A program made the position numbers and the translations under genes. DNA of 64,000 nucleotides from Buddleja alternifolia. Taxonomy: Eukaryota > Streptophyta > Magnoliopsida > Lamiales > Scrophulariaceae. The notes beneath the pieces are model-generated. The model saw only the letters and a program-made list of their open reading frames with translations, searched no databases and had not been told where the DNA came from. Positions 21,505 to 32,365 of the stretch are shown here, in pieces; the stretch's first letter is position 1, and each line of letters begins with the position of its first letter. Location: contig CM033394.1 of NCBI GenBank assembly GCA_019426215.1, forward strand, positions 44,638,423-44,702,422. The letters are read 5' to 3'.

Positions 21505-21768
21505 ATCCAATGGTGTATAATGTACCGACCCTGTTGAACTCTGTGTGACATAGAATCACACCACATTTTGTGCTCTGATTAAGGCCGCTGACAGGTGCCA
21601 GCATTTTTTTGGGTAATTAATTTAGTTATATTAAGTATTGGCAAAAAGAGGAGATAGGTTCTGACTTCTGAGCAATAAAGCGCTCATTACAAAACATATC
21701 CTTGCTGACTAGGATGATTCTATGTCACATCGGGTTCAACAGACCCGATACATCATATATTATTGGAT
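21505..21768. repeat. Imperfect inverted repeat, arms about 54 bp, MITE-like
   Basis: Left arm 21505-21558 (ATCCAATGGTGTATAATGTA ... GTGTGACATAGAATCA) pairs with right arm 21715-21768 (TGATTCTATGTCACAT ... ATTATTGGAT). The outer 12 bp and inner 18 bp match well, the middle less so. The interior is about 156 bp with no coding. It borders the 3' end of the minus-strand LINE, so it may be a separate MITE next to or within LINE sequence. No target duplication was clear. Confidence 0.65.
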
Positions 21769-21779
21769 GCAGTGACAAG

Positions 21780-22886
21780 ATAGTAAAAACTAATCAAAAT
21801 ACTTGCCTCCATTAGTGTTGAATAAGCCAACTCCATTGGACCCGGTCTATTCTAAAATTTTTCTGCTAACTAAATCAAGAGGAATTGATCCAGAGCATTT
21901 CCTTACAAATCCCCATTTACAGATATGGTGTGCAACACAATTCCTATCTCAATGGACAAAACGAAGCTGCCAACCAAGCTTTTTCAATCTTAGCCTTTGC
22001 CAACGAATCGCAAGCTTCTTTGATAGCCATCAACTCAGCATCATATGCATCAATAGCAACACCAAAAGTTGCAGTTCCAGAGACAAAGATGACTTCATCA
22101 TAAATAAGACCGGTCCCCATACTACATTCTTTATAGGCAGCATCAACGTTAACAAATAAAACCTGTGATATCGGGGGAATCCATCTTGAATCATCAGATG
22201 GTCTAGGCAATTTAACAGATTTAGACACATGGACCAAAGGATGTTCCTTAGCTGAATTATGCGTGGCACGAATAACACTCTCAATGGATTCGGGTGGATC
22301 TCCATGCAGAATTCGATTCCGGTTGCGCCAAGTAAGCTGCATGAGGATCACGGAAAAGTTGAGGAATTCAAGATGAACTTCCAAGGTCTGAAAATCTGGG
22401 TTCTTTTTGTTCAGCAGCAAGCCTATCCATTCAGTGATGTTCCAATCGTTGAAGTGGTCCAGACGGAGCCCCCATTTTGAACCCCACCAAGCTCCACAAG
22501 AAAAAGGGCAGCCAGTAAAAATATGTTCCACGGTTTCAGGCGCTTCTCTGCAGAGTTGACAGATTGGATCAATACGAGGCATGAATCACTGAAGTCTGAC
22601 ACCTGTCGGAATAATATCCGCAGCCACTCTCCACAAGAACAGTTTGAACCGATCAAGTATCTTAGATTTCCAAAGGCGTTTCCAGAAATTAGCTTCTCCA
22701 ACTTTTGATTCCAAAAACCTTTGTTGTTGATCCACGAAATAGGAGCTTGAAACTGAGAACTTACTGGATCTGGATGGGGTCCAAAGGATTCTCCAGGGTT
22801 CCCATATGGCATGGAATGCAAATTTTAAGGATCTCTGAACTCTGAAACAACATCAATACGAAAAAAACTTTGGATTTTGCCAAAAT
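21780..22886 (-). pseudogene. LINE ORF2 3' part (zf-RVT and RNase H), minus strand
   Basis: From 22582 downward one open frame of 212 codons reads CQLCREAPETVEHIFTGCPF (the zinc-binding zf-RVT region that follows RT in plant L1 elements), then WRNRNRILHGD and an RNase H domain: FVNVDAAYKECSMGTG with the first Asp, YDAELMAIKEACDSL with the Glu. After a frame change near 21944 the end block NCVAHHICKWG is still visible. The upstream part (22590-22886) is frame-broken but includes the FKLFLWRVAADIIPTGV segment. It is a different LINE copy from the one at 12690-19050. Frame changes and stops make it dead. Confidence 0.85.
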
Positions 22887-22891
22887 CACAC

Positions 22892-23410
22892 GTCCGTCCG
22901 TCTTGTTAGGAATCAAGGCTCTCAATGGTGAAGGGAAATATAAGAAACAAAGGAAAAACAAAAACAATAAAGAAGACAAAGAATTTATGGTGGAAACCCA
23001 ATCAAGGAAAAAATCACTTCCAACTAGATCTTTTATTTCAACTCTATCAAAGTGATTCGATTACAATTACAAAATGAGTTCTATGCTATTTAAATAGACA
23101 AAAGTGAAGTTAAAACCCTAATAGATTTAGAAAAAACAATCCTAAATCAACCCTAGGACTTAAGGAAACAATCCTCATCAAAATAGGACTCCAAAAATAC
23201 ATAAGTCACGAAAAGACGGAAAAAAAAAACGCGCTTTCAATCGGACGAACCCGCGGCCACATTTCTGCTGGCCGCAGCTGCGCCTGGGCGCCACGTACAG
23301 TGCATGCTGCTCCCGCTTCAATTTTTCGACTCTTTTTCGCGATCCCGGTCTAACCCCGACCCTTCTCGGCTCTATCTTGGCTCCTTTTCCAACCTATTTT
23401 GATCCGACTC
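22892..23410. mobile_element. 519 bp insertion, probably a solo LTR, splitting the LINE
   Basis: The LINE frame stops at 22886 and resumes at 23416 if this block and one of two CACAC copies (22887-22891 and 23411-23415) are removed; the joined codons read on through GQLCDFGKIQ. A 5 bp target duplication fits an LTR element. The body from 22904 starts TGTTAGGAATC like an LTR and it has no coding capacity, but the ends (GTCCGTCCGTC at left, GACTC at right) are not clean TG...CA. Internal TATTTAAATA could be a TATA box. Confidence 0.7.
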
Positions 23411-23415
23411 CACAC

Positions 23416-23790
23416 AATTGCCCAACACGTGTGTCACAATCAATGAAGAAACTATCCATGAAGGATTGGGCAGTGCGGTCAGTTGAGAGATTGCCAGGAG
23501 ATGGAGTGAAGCCTTTCAATGTTGGAATCCACGGATCTTGCCACGTACGAATGTAACTATCGTGTGAAACCCAGAAACATAGACCTTTTGTGATTGATTC
23601 AAGCGATGCCATAATGCTTTTCCATATCTTTGATGACGTGCGGGGGGCTTTGTTTTGATCCAAAAAGTGCATCCCCCTAAGATAGTTAGATCGGAGCAAC
23701 TCGATCTAAAGAGAATTACATCCTTCACAAATTTTCCAAGCGAGTTTAGTGACAAGTTTGCTGCTTTACCAAATACACAGAGAAGTTTAC
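23416..23790 (-). pseudogene. LINE ORF2 fragment upstream of the insertion
   Basis: Minus-strand frame with LRSNYLRGMHFLDQNKA, SSKIWKSIMASLESITKG, the FWVSHDSYIRTWQDPWIP block and TRVGQL. This is the segment between RT and zf-RVT in plant LINE ORF2. It joins the fragment at 21780-22886. RT and endonuclease are missing beyond 23790. Confidence 0.8.
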
Positions 23791-24554
23791 TTCTGGCCTT
23801 AAGCATGTAAATTGAAAAAGAAAAAGACAAGGAAAACGAAAAAAAGGAACACAGAGATTCATCCAGATTTTTTCAAATTTTAATACAAGATGTCAATGGA
23901 TCAAGTATCTAATGATCTCACCCTATATATTCCACGGCATAATCAGGGAAGTATATAACCATTTGTGCGTGGATTTTTTTTTAAAAATATATTATTAAAG
24001 AACTTTACAGAAACTATTACCCAGGTGTTTTTTTATAGCTCTACATGTACAAATAGAAAAAAGTTAATTTTGTATTCACTACAAAAAAAATGGACTGTGC
24101 ATTCATTTTGAAGTGTAGGAAGATAAGATTTCATACTTACATTTAGACTCAGCCTACACTTTTTTTTAAGTGCATCAACATCCAGTGTAAGTAAGAAATG
24201 ACCCTTCACTTGAAAGTGTAGTAACATAAGTCATATATACTACAGCTTGAAATGTAGGAACACAAGATCTCACACTACACTTTTAAGTGCATTATAAAAT
24301 TTAAAATTTCTAAATAAAATAAATTTTCCATCTGCGTTTGTGCATGCAATTCTCAATTTATATTTAAAATTTGGATATTAACAAAAATTAAAGCTCCTTT
24401 CATAATAATAAAATTGGACATATGCAACTGATAGACATAATATGTCTAATAAACTTAATTCATAAAATAAATTTCACAACTAAATACATTTGATTCAGAT
24501 ACTGTTCTAGCGAAAAACTCAAAAATACTATACGAAAGGAGTCTATCAAACTTT
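23791..24554. other. Intergenic, with a lone CACTA-type terminus at 24077
   Basis: CACTACAAAAAAAA at 24077-24090 is a typical CACTA-transposon end, followed by repeated AAGTGTAGG/AAGTGTAGT motifs to about 24300, as in subterminal repeats. No matching opposite end was found before the Athila-like insertion at 24560 or soon after it. Otherwise AT-rich with no genes. Confidence 0.5.
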
Positions 24555-24559
24555 ACACT

Positions 24560-25907
24560 TGTTATCACCCGTAACAACACGGTATCGACAAATAATAAAG
24601 AGTAAGTAAGATCGTCTCCACAGGGAAGGTTATCAAGTACCAAACGAAGTTTATCCTATTATTTAGACTATTGATTCGCAAGAATTGAGATTTTAACTAA
24701 TTAAAATCAGAAATAAATAATAACAAAATTTATAAACAATAATTCGATAAATGGAAAGCCTAGGGATTAAGACTTCATCAAGGTATTTTTATGCATTATG
24801 AACATCATTGGATTGTAAATTCTTGCATTCATTAAAGACCCGAATTTCCTTAATTACATGGATACTCTCCCGAGATCTCCATGAGTACCCAACTAAACTC
24901 GTTCTCGTCACTCCCATGATCAATAACTAATCTAGATGAATCCATTAATTTCCATGAAATTCGTTAGCTAGCCTCATGCACAATTACTAATATCCCTATT
25001 GAGTAATTTAAACACGTCTATCAAATCTGAACTAATGAATTAATTCACCTCCCGGTACTTCTCAATTCATCTTAAATCATGTATTTGGTGGCCAATCATC
25101 TACAAGCATTAAGCCCTCATTGATAGATTAATTAAAGCAAGAAATAACCCAATGAAAATCAACAATCCATAATAATACTCAAGACTACATCTTAAACCAT
25201 AGAAATTTATTTAGCTACGCATATTTAAACAAGAAGAAGAAATAATTTGCATAAAATTAAGAATTCTCATGTTTAACAATGGTGGAAAATAATAAGAACA
25301 ATTGGGGAAGAAGAAGAATTCAAGAAAAACCAAGAAGAACTCTTATGTTGATGGCAAGAATCAAGATTTCTCTTTCTTCTCTTCAAAAGCTTCCGTTTCT
25401 TTCTCTCCAAGTTTTCTCTCTTTCTCCTTCTCTCCCCCAAAGCGTCTTCTTTCTTTTCAAAGAATCTGAAACTCCCCTATTTTTCTGACTTCTTCTATTT
25501 ATATAGGAATTCTAATTACAAAAAGCTCAACAAAAGAAACAAAATTCGAGCCCAGCCAGAATTTCTGATTTCTGCGCGCTGCACAGTGGTGCCGAATATT
25601 GGCACCACTGTGCCAATCCTGCCGTCCACTTTTTTTTTCTTCACTTTTTCTTCAACTCAACTCTTTTCGTTTGGACTCTTCTTTTCTCCTCTTTAAGTCT
25701 CTTAGTTGACTTCTTCACTTTGCTTAGAAATCCCTTCATTTACTCGCCAAATCAATCGTCCTTTGCCTATAAAAGTATTTAAACGACTCAAAAGCCAAAA
25801 TACGCAAATACAAATAAAAACAACTAAAACGATCAACTCAAAGTATGAATTCAAGACAAATGTGAGGTAAAAACATGCTAAATCAATGTTACTTTTAAGA
25901 CCTAACA
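24560..25907 (-). repeat. Athila-like element, 3' LTR
   Basis: Starts TGTTATCACCCGTAACAAC and ends GACCTAACA. It closely matches 30236-31558. The LTR carries an A/C-rich block with a small open frame present in both copies, which is not a gene. Confidence 0.93.
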
Positions 25908-27660
25908 AACACCCCACACTTAGCCTTTTACTCGTCCTCGAGTAAAAATCTAAAACAAACAAAGAAAAGAACAACAAAATAAAATAATACCACTTTCATA
26001 GGGAACACGATTGCCTTAGCACGTGCAACAAGCCGTTAAACCCCTAGGTTTCCCCTAGTGGACGAGTTTTGTCTCGTGAGGGTTTGCAGGGAATATACCC
26101 ACAAAATTCTCGACATGTACCTACTTGATTCATTGTTTCTCAACCTAGCAACAAGCCACAACAATTGGACATCCCCACAATTATCATACAAGATCTAACA
26201 TGAATGCGCAAATTACTATCTTCCACAATATAAACACTTTTGTTCAAAGTCAACACATTAATTCAAACCAAGTTTAATTTAAATATGCATCCACGCGAAA
26301 AGATGAATTCTAGCAAGGGAAATTTCTCAGCTACATCAAGCAAACACAAACATTCTTCATAGCACAATCCTTCCTTTTCTTCTTTCACTTAACACTCATT
26401 AACCTGTGCAATGTTTTGTTCTCTTAGGCTTTCTATGACACCCATTTAACGAGTTTTAGGTCAATGACTCTCAAATCAAACGGCCTTAAGGCATTAGGTG
26501 TCAAGACATCCCTAAGAACTTAATCACTCGAGTGACAAAGGCCACAGAACAAAACTAGGTTTTTATTCACTCAATATCAAGGCATTTATTCAATTCATTG
26601 CCCTTGAAGCTCTTTTTCCTTTTTTTTTCTCTTTTTTTTTTCATTTTCTAGAAAACAATTTCCTTTTGTTTTGCTTCTTCAACTTTCCTCACAATTTCAT
26701 AATATATTCAAAAAATTTATAATTGCTTTATCTCACCGATCAATTCCCTTTACTAAAACTCGTGTGTAGTGTGCAAGGATGCATATCAAATTTCACAAAA
26801 TTTATAAACAATGAGTAACTCGCAAAAAGTATCCATATTACGGAAAATAGTTCTATTCGTTCATTTCAATCTCGAGTTCTAATACGGGAACTAAAGTGTT
26901 GCGAACAAGTCACCAAATCAATCAACAATTCAACAAAAATATGTACATGTCTTTTCTTTCACCAATTTTCTCGATCACACCAGCCCACACTTGATTCATT
27001 CAACAATATAAACATGCACACACCCCACACTTAAAACATGACATTGTCCTCAATGGACTCACACATAAGTATAGGCATAAGCATAATCATACTGAAATAA
27101 AACAAGAGGATGAAAGAGAGACTCCCCAATAAATAAGTATGATGTCTCGAGAGTCGAGAGGGTGGTTTCCATGTGGACGGAGGTGGCGGTGGATAATCAT
27201 TGAGAGAGGTGGCGTCGACCAATGGAAATAAATGTTGACCTCCCAGTAGCAACACCATTTTATTTTTTTTAAAAGGCAGGGGATTCGGCACAGTGGTGTC
27301 AAACTGCCTGTTTCTGCCACATTTTTTTTTAAGCACCACCATATGCTTGAATTGACCTGAAAGCTTACATAAAAAGCATTAGAGTGGCATTAGATAAACA
27401 AGAAAATACGAAAAAAAATTCAACCGAAACAAATCTAAAATAAAGACAACGAAACTCAAACGAAAACAAAATTAAAGAAACCCTTGGGTTGCCTCCCAAC
27501 CAACGCTTGTTTAAAGTCATTAGCTCGACTTAGACTAAATCGATGTTGAGGGTCGGTGAGGGAAATTGTTTCCCCTAGAGGAATATCATCGTCTACAAAA
27601 CACAAAGCATGGTTAATCCATTTTATATCAAACGTATGCCAACCTATTCCCTCTTTCTTC
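25908..27660. other. Athila-like element: non-coding internal region
   Basis: Between the protease remnant and the 3' LTR. It begins with the purine tract complement (AACACCCCACACTTA) and has no RT, RNase H or integrase motif on either strand. The block at about 26156-26193 recurs at 30141-30178 near the primer site. Short frames here have no motif. Confidence 0.8.
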
Positions 27661-27662
27661 CA

Positions 27663-28300
27663 TTACAATTCATTAAACCATTGGTCCAATTCAAGTGTAA
27701 AAAGTGTAGTATGTATGATAACAGGTAAAAATTCATTGTTGCTAAGATAAGCGTACCTGAGATGTGGAGAAAGAGGTTTAAGTTTTACCTTCGGTGTAGA
27801 GGATATTACGGGATATGACTCTGATGGATTTCTTTTACCTTGAGAAATTTCTTCTTTGATGGCCTCTCCAAACACATCCACCGAATAGCATTTTTCTTCA
27901 AAAGATGAAGATTTCATCACCTTATTTAAATTGAACTCCACTTTCTCATCTCCAATGTCCAACGCCAGCTTGCCAGCACGCACGTCGATGACGGTTCCCG
28001 CAGTTGCAAGAAATGGTCTTCCAAGGATGATTGGTATTTTGAATTTTCATCCATCTCAAGCACCACGAAGTCACATGGGATGTAGAACTTGTCCACTTTC
28101 ACAAACACATCTTCTAAGATTCCCATGGGGCGCTTTATGCTCCTATCTGCCAATTGAAGCGACATCTTTGTGTTTTTAAGCTTTTGAAAGCCTAATTTCC
28201 TGTAAATTGAATAAGGCATTAGACTAACACTAGTTCCTAAATCACAAAGTGCCTTATCAAATTGAAATTTGCCAATAGTGCAAGGAAGTGAAAAACTCCC
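27663..28300 (-). pseudogene. Athila-like protease region, broken
   Basis: Minus-strand reading gives CDLGTSVSLMPYSIYRKLG, the Athila-type aspartic protease active site (D-L-G, Asp codon about 28241), then LADRSIKRPMGILEDV and FYIPCDFVVLEMDE. After a frame change near 28000 it continues with VRAGKLALDIGDEKVEF and LKPLSPHLRYAYL, the linker normally just upstream of RT. RT itself is missing: coding ends near 27663. The protease would have matured gag; here it is frame-broken. Confidence 0.85.
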
Positions 28301-28327
28301 TGGATCCTTTAGCTTTGGAGGAATGTT

Positions 28328-29985
28328 TCATTGGAGTATGGCACTACATTCTTCATTCAACGAGATTGTTTCCACATCTTCCAATTTTTTTCTATTGCTC
28401 AACAACTCTTTGAGAAACTTCATATAGACAGGCAATTGAGCTTGAGCATCTGCGAATGGAATGTTTATGTGCAACTGTCTAAATACTTGGAGAAATTTCT
28501 CTTGCTGTTTGTTCAACCTCTTGTATTGCAACCTCTGGGGAAATGGAATTGGAGGAACATACGGCTTCACATATGGCTTTGGGGTATTCTTTTTCGGTTC
28601 AACCTTGTTTGAAGGTTCAAAAACTGAATTATCCTTCACCATAAGTTTATTTCTGTGTTCAGCATATGACTCGAATTCTTCAATTGTATTTTTGTGTATC
28701 AAAGACACTGCATTACACTGTCCTCTCTGATTCTCCTCTGTTTGGCTAGGTAGTGTACCCTTCAACCTTGAATTCACAGAACTTGCCAATTGTCCAAGTT
28801 GTGTTTCCAAATTTTTTGTTGCTCCCACTACCAGATCAATTTTTGCTTCAAGATTCTCTAACCGTTTTGCTGTTCCATTAGCGAGCTTTTCAATAGCAAG
28901 CTCCCAAGCTTGTGGTTGTCTCTGTTCTTGAAGTGGTGGTCCTTGATGCTGTGGAGGCTGCTGCTGAAAGTTTTGAGGACCCTGTTGGAAACTTGGGGGA
29001 AACGGATGCCTAGGAGGAAAGTCTTGAGCCCCTTGGTTTCCTTGACCTCCCCAAGAAAAATTGGGATGATTTCGCCACCCCGAATTATAAGTGTTGGAGA
29101 ATGGATTGCCTGACTAGTTGTTCTGATTGAAGATTTATTGAGCTTGCTCCATGAGTGGGCAGTTTGTAGCCATGTGAGGTGTTCCACAAACATCACAGGT
29201 TATGGTAGGCTGAGAAACGGCACAGATATTGCACTTCAGTCCCTCGAAGTTCTTCACTAGAGCATCCATCTTAGCATTGAGCATGGTGAGTTCATCAACA
29301 GTATGCATACCAGCTACTTTCTTTATGGACCGACTGTCACTCGCCCATTGGTAGTTATTGGATGCCATCTCATCCATGAGCGCGAGTGCATCATCTGGAT
29401 TATTTCCCATGAAACTACCTCCTGCAGCTGCGTCGATAGTCATCCTAATGTTATATGACAAACCATTGTAAAAGGTTTGTACAAGCATCCAGCTTGGAAT
29501 ACCATGATGGGGGCATTTTCTTAGTAGTTCTTTATATCTTTCCCATGCTTGATAAAGTGTTTCTCCATCTCCCTGCATGAATCCTGTGATTGCATTCCTC
29601 AATTGAGCTGTCTTTTCCGGTGGAAAATATTTGGTGAGAAATGCAGTCGACAAATCTGCCCAAGTAGTGAACTTATTTGCCTGTTGATTTTTCAACCACT
29701 CCTTTACTCTTTTGGATAGAGAGAAAGGGAACAGCCGCAGTCGTATGGCATCATCTATGACTCCGTTCATCTTAAATGTACTGCATATCTCCAAGAAATT
29801 TCCCAGATGGGAATAAGGATCTTCCCTCTCAATGTCTCCTTCAAAAGCATTATTCTGTAGCATCTGAATGATGACTGGCTTCAACTCAAAAGTATTTGCC
29901 TGAACATTAGGCAAACTATACTCGAAGTAAAACTCTGATATGTCGGTGCAGCATAATCCCTGAGAGTTCTCTGTTCCTCAGCCAT
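28328..29985 (-). pseudogene. Athila-like gag, broken
   Basis: ATG at 29983-29985 begins the gag (MAEEQRTLRDYAAPTYQ), a frame change follows near 29920, and a 259-codon open stretch (29135-29914) holds the capsid-like core: EDPYSHLGNFLEICSTFK, RLRLFPFSLSKRVKEWL, WADLSTAFLTKYFPPEKT and a CCHC-like CDVCGTPHMATNC. More frame changes lead to the C-terminal part (28328-28828) with ETQLGQLASSVNSR and PFPQRLQYKRLNKQQEKFLQ, characteristic of Athila/Tat gag ends. A TGA at 28328-28330 separates it from the protease in the same frame. Confidence 0.88.
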
Positions 29986-30115
29986 TTTGAAACAAAAATC
30001 TCAAGTATCAAAATTCAAACAGATAAAAAATCCAAAATAAAAATAAATAAATAAATAAAAATGTCTAAACTAATAAGAATCAACTTGTTATTGATATTGA
30101 CTATTTGTTGCCTTC

Positions 30116-30131
30116 CCCGGCAACGGCGCCA
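30116..30131 (-). other. Athila-like primer binding site, inner copy (Asp-tRNA)
   Basis: Minus strand reads TGGCGCCGTTGCCGGG, complementary to the 3' end of Asp-tRNA. It is followed on the plus strand by only the first few LTR bases (TGTTATC), so it looks like the original primer site, now separated from the LTR by about 100 bp. Confidence 0.8.
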
Positions 30132-30179
30132 ATTTGTTATCCCCACAACAATTGGACATCCCCACAATTATCATACAAA

Positions 30180-30232
30180 TATTCCCGCCTGTCACGCGTG
30201 TGACCCGGGTTCGATCCCCGGCAACGGCGCCA
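30180..30232 (+). other. 53 nt of tRNA-Asp sequence, ending in CCA, at the LTR boundary
   Basis: Plus strand reads like the 3' two thirds of plant tRNA-Asp(GUC): anticodon stem-loop with CCTGTCACG, variable region, T-loop GGTTCGATCC, acceptor strand and an encoded CCA, directly abutting the 5' LTR. I see one clear mismatch (T for G after ACGCG). It lacks the 5' acceptor strand and D-arm, so it cannot be a tRNA gene. A normal primer site is about 18 nt. The encoded CCA and position at the LTR edge point to reverse transcription of the tRNA primer itself. Confidence 0.85.
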
Positions 30233-30235
30233 ATT

Positions 30236-31558
30236 TGTTATCACCCGTAACAACACAGTATCGACAAATAATAAAAAGTAAGTAAGATTGTCTCCACAGG
30301 GAAAGTTATCAAGTACCAAACGAAGTTTATCCTATTATTTAGATTATTGATTCTCAATAATTGAGATTTTAACTAATTAAAAACATAAATAAATAATAAC
30401 AAAATTTATAAACAATAATTCGATAAATGGAAAGCCTATTTTTATGGATTATGAACATCATTGAATTGCAAATTCCTGCATTCATTAAAGACCCAAATTT
30501 CCTTAATTACATGGATACTCTCCCGAGATCTCCATGAGTACCCAACTAAACTCGTTCTCGTCACTCCCATGATCAATAACTAATCTAGATGAATCCATTA
30601 ATTTCCATGAAATTCGTTAGCTAGCCTCATGCACAATTACTAATATCCCTATTGAGTAATTTAAACACTTCTATCAAATTTGAACTAATGAATTAATTCA
30701 CCTCCCGGTACTTCTCAATTCATCTTAAATCATGTATTTGGTGGCCAATCATCTACAAGAATTAAGCCCTCATTGATAGATTAATTAAAGCAAGAAATAA
30801 CCCAATGAAAATCAACAATCCATAATAATACTCAAGACTACATCTTAAACCCTAGAAATTTATTTAGCTACGCATATTTAAACAAGAAGAAAAAATAATT
30901 TGCATAAAATTAAAAATTCTCATGTTTAACAATGGTGAAAAATAATAAGAACAATTGGGGAAGAAGAAGAATTCAAGAAAAATCAAGAAGAACCCTTATG
31001 TTGATGGCAAGAATCAAGATTTCTCTTTCTTCTCTTCAAAAGCTTCCTTTTCTTTCTCTCCAAATTTTCTCTCTTTCTCCTTCTCTCTCCCAAAGCGTCT
31101 TCTTTCTTTTCAAAGAATCTGAAACTCCCCTATTTTTCTGAATTCTTCTATTTATATAGGAATTCTAATTACAAAAAGCCCAACAAAAGAAACAAAATCC
31201 GAACCAAGCCAGAATTTCTGATTTCTGCGCGCTGCACAGTGGTGCCGAATATTGGCACCACTGTGCCAATTCTGCTGTCCACTTTTTTTCTTCACTTTTT
31301 CTTCAACTCAATTCTTTTCGTTTGGACTCTTTTTTTCTCCTCTTTAAGTCTCTTAGTTGACTTCTTCACTTTGCTTAGAAATCCCTTCATTTACTCGCCA
31401 AATCAATCGTCCTTTGCCTATAAAAGCATTTAAACGACTCAGAAGCCAAAATACTCAAATACAAATAAAAACAACTAAAACGATCAACTCAAGGTATGAA
31501 TTCAAGACAAATGTGAGGTAAAAACATGCTAAATCAATGTTATTTTTAAAACCTAACA
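30236..31558 (-). repeat. Athila-like element, 5' LTR
   Basis: 1323 bp, close match to 24560-25907; it lacks a short segment near 30440 that the other LTR has (around 24765-24785). Confidence 0.93.
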
Positions 31559-31563
31559 ACACT

Positions 31564-32036
31564 AATAAAATACACTGAAAGAAAATACTTTTCTAGACAA
31601 AACAGATAGTCTCCTCCCCACGTTGCATCCGTGTAAGAGATGTTATATCTTTTGATTCAATCTTCTTCACGTACCACCTTTATCAAAATATATGCACAAA
31701 TTAAGCATGAAGTACAAAATATTAAATAATTCATTACATCAAAATTAACTACATAGTCACCAAATCATAACTCTTAAGAAAAAAACAAAAGCATCAAACC
31801 AATACCCCAAGTCTCTACTGAGAAAATCCAAAAGAAACCCAAGATAGAAACATCAATGTGCACTTTAGAAAAGCAATTCAACTCCATATAATTTTACAGC
31901 CTCCGTAGAACCAGCTTAACGCACAAAGAAAGATAACAAAAGATTGAAATATGCTTACAAATCTAAATCATATGACAGGAAGAAGTAAAAGAAAAAAAAT
32001 AGCATCCTATTTCTAAATCAATCAAGAAGAATGTCA
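31564..32036. other. Intergenic
   Basis: AT-rich DNA between the Athila-like element and copia-4; continuation of the host sequence left of 24555. No feature recognised. Confidence 0.55.
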
Positions 32037-32365
32037 TGTTGGATTTATAATCCAATATATATATGGGCAATATGTGAAAGTCGTGTATTAATAGTCATCA
32101 TATTGATTGAGCCAAGATTATGTGATCAATTAAGATATATGGTACTTTGGGTTCTAAAGTAATTAAGGAAAGTATGGGATTTTGTATGATATTATGTGTA
32201 GAAGCCAATTATTTTATTTCTTCTTCTTATGATGGGCTAAATTGGAAATAAGAATAATAACTTATTATAAAAGGGTTGTGGTCCCCAAATCATACGTATC
32301 GTTCTATTCTTCTGATTCCCCATCTTTAGAGAGAATTGAGATACTCCTAGAGAAACTCAAAGGAC
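32037..32365 (+). repeat. copia-4 5' LTR (end uncertain)
   Basis: Matches 38029-38356 with few substitutions. TTATTATAAAAGGG near 32260 is the likely TATA box. The boundary given is where similarity to the 3' copy ends, not a confirmed CA terminus. Confidence 0.75.

Larger units (their letters stand above)
24560..31558 (-). mobile_element. Athila-like Ty3/gypsy element lacking RT, RNase H and integrase
   Basis: A 7.0 kb minus-strand element with long LTRs (1348 and 1323 bp), TG...CA ends and a perfect target duplication ACACT (24555-24559, 31559-31563). The primer site is complementary to Asp-tRNA and the purine tract AAGTGTGGGGTGTT lies beside the 3' LTR, both typical of the Athila group. 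Coding covers gag and an aspartic protease only; about 1.7 kb of non-coding DNA then leads to the 3' LTR. It is a non-autonomous derivative that would have depended on another Athila element. Confidence 0.92.

Noticed and set aside
25279..25488. Small gene starting MVENNKNNWGRRRIQEK
   Set aside because: The same frame occurs at 30932-31141 because both lie in the two LTRs of the Athila-like element. No domain is visible.
30180..30232. A tRNA-Asp gene
   Set aside because: The 5' acceptor strand and D-arm are missing and CCA is encoded, which plant nuclear tRNA genes lack. It abuts an LTR, so it is primer-derived.
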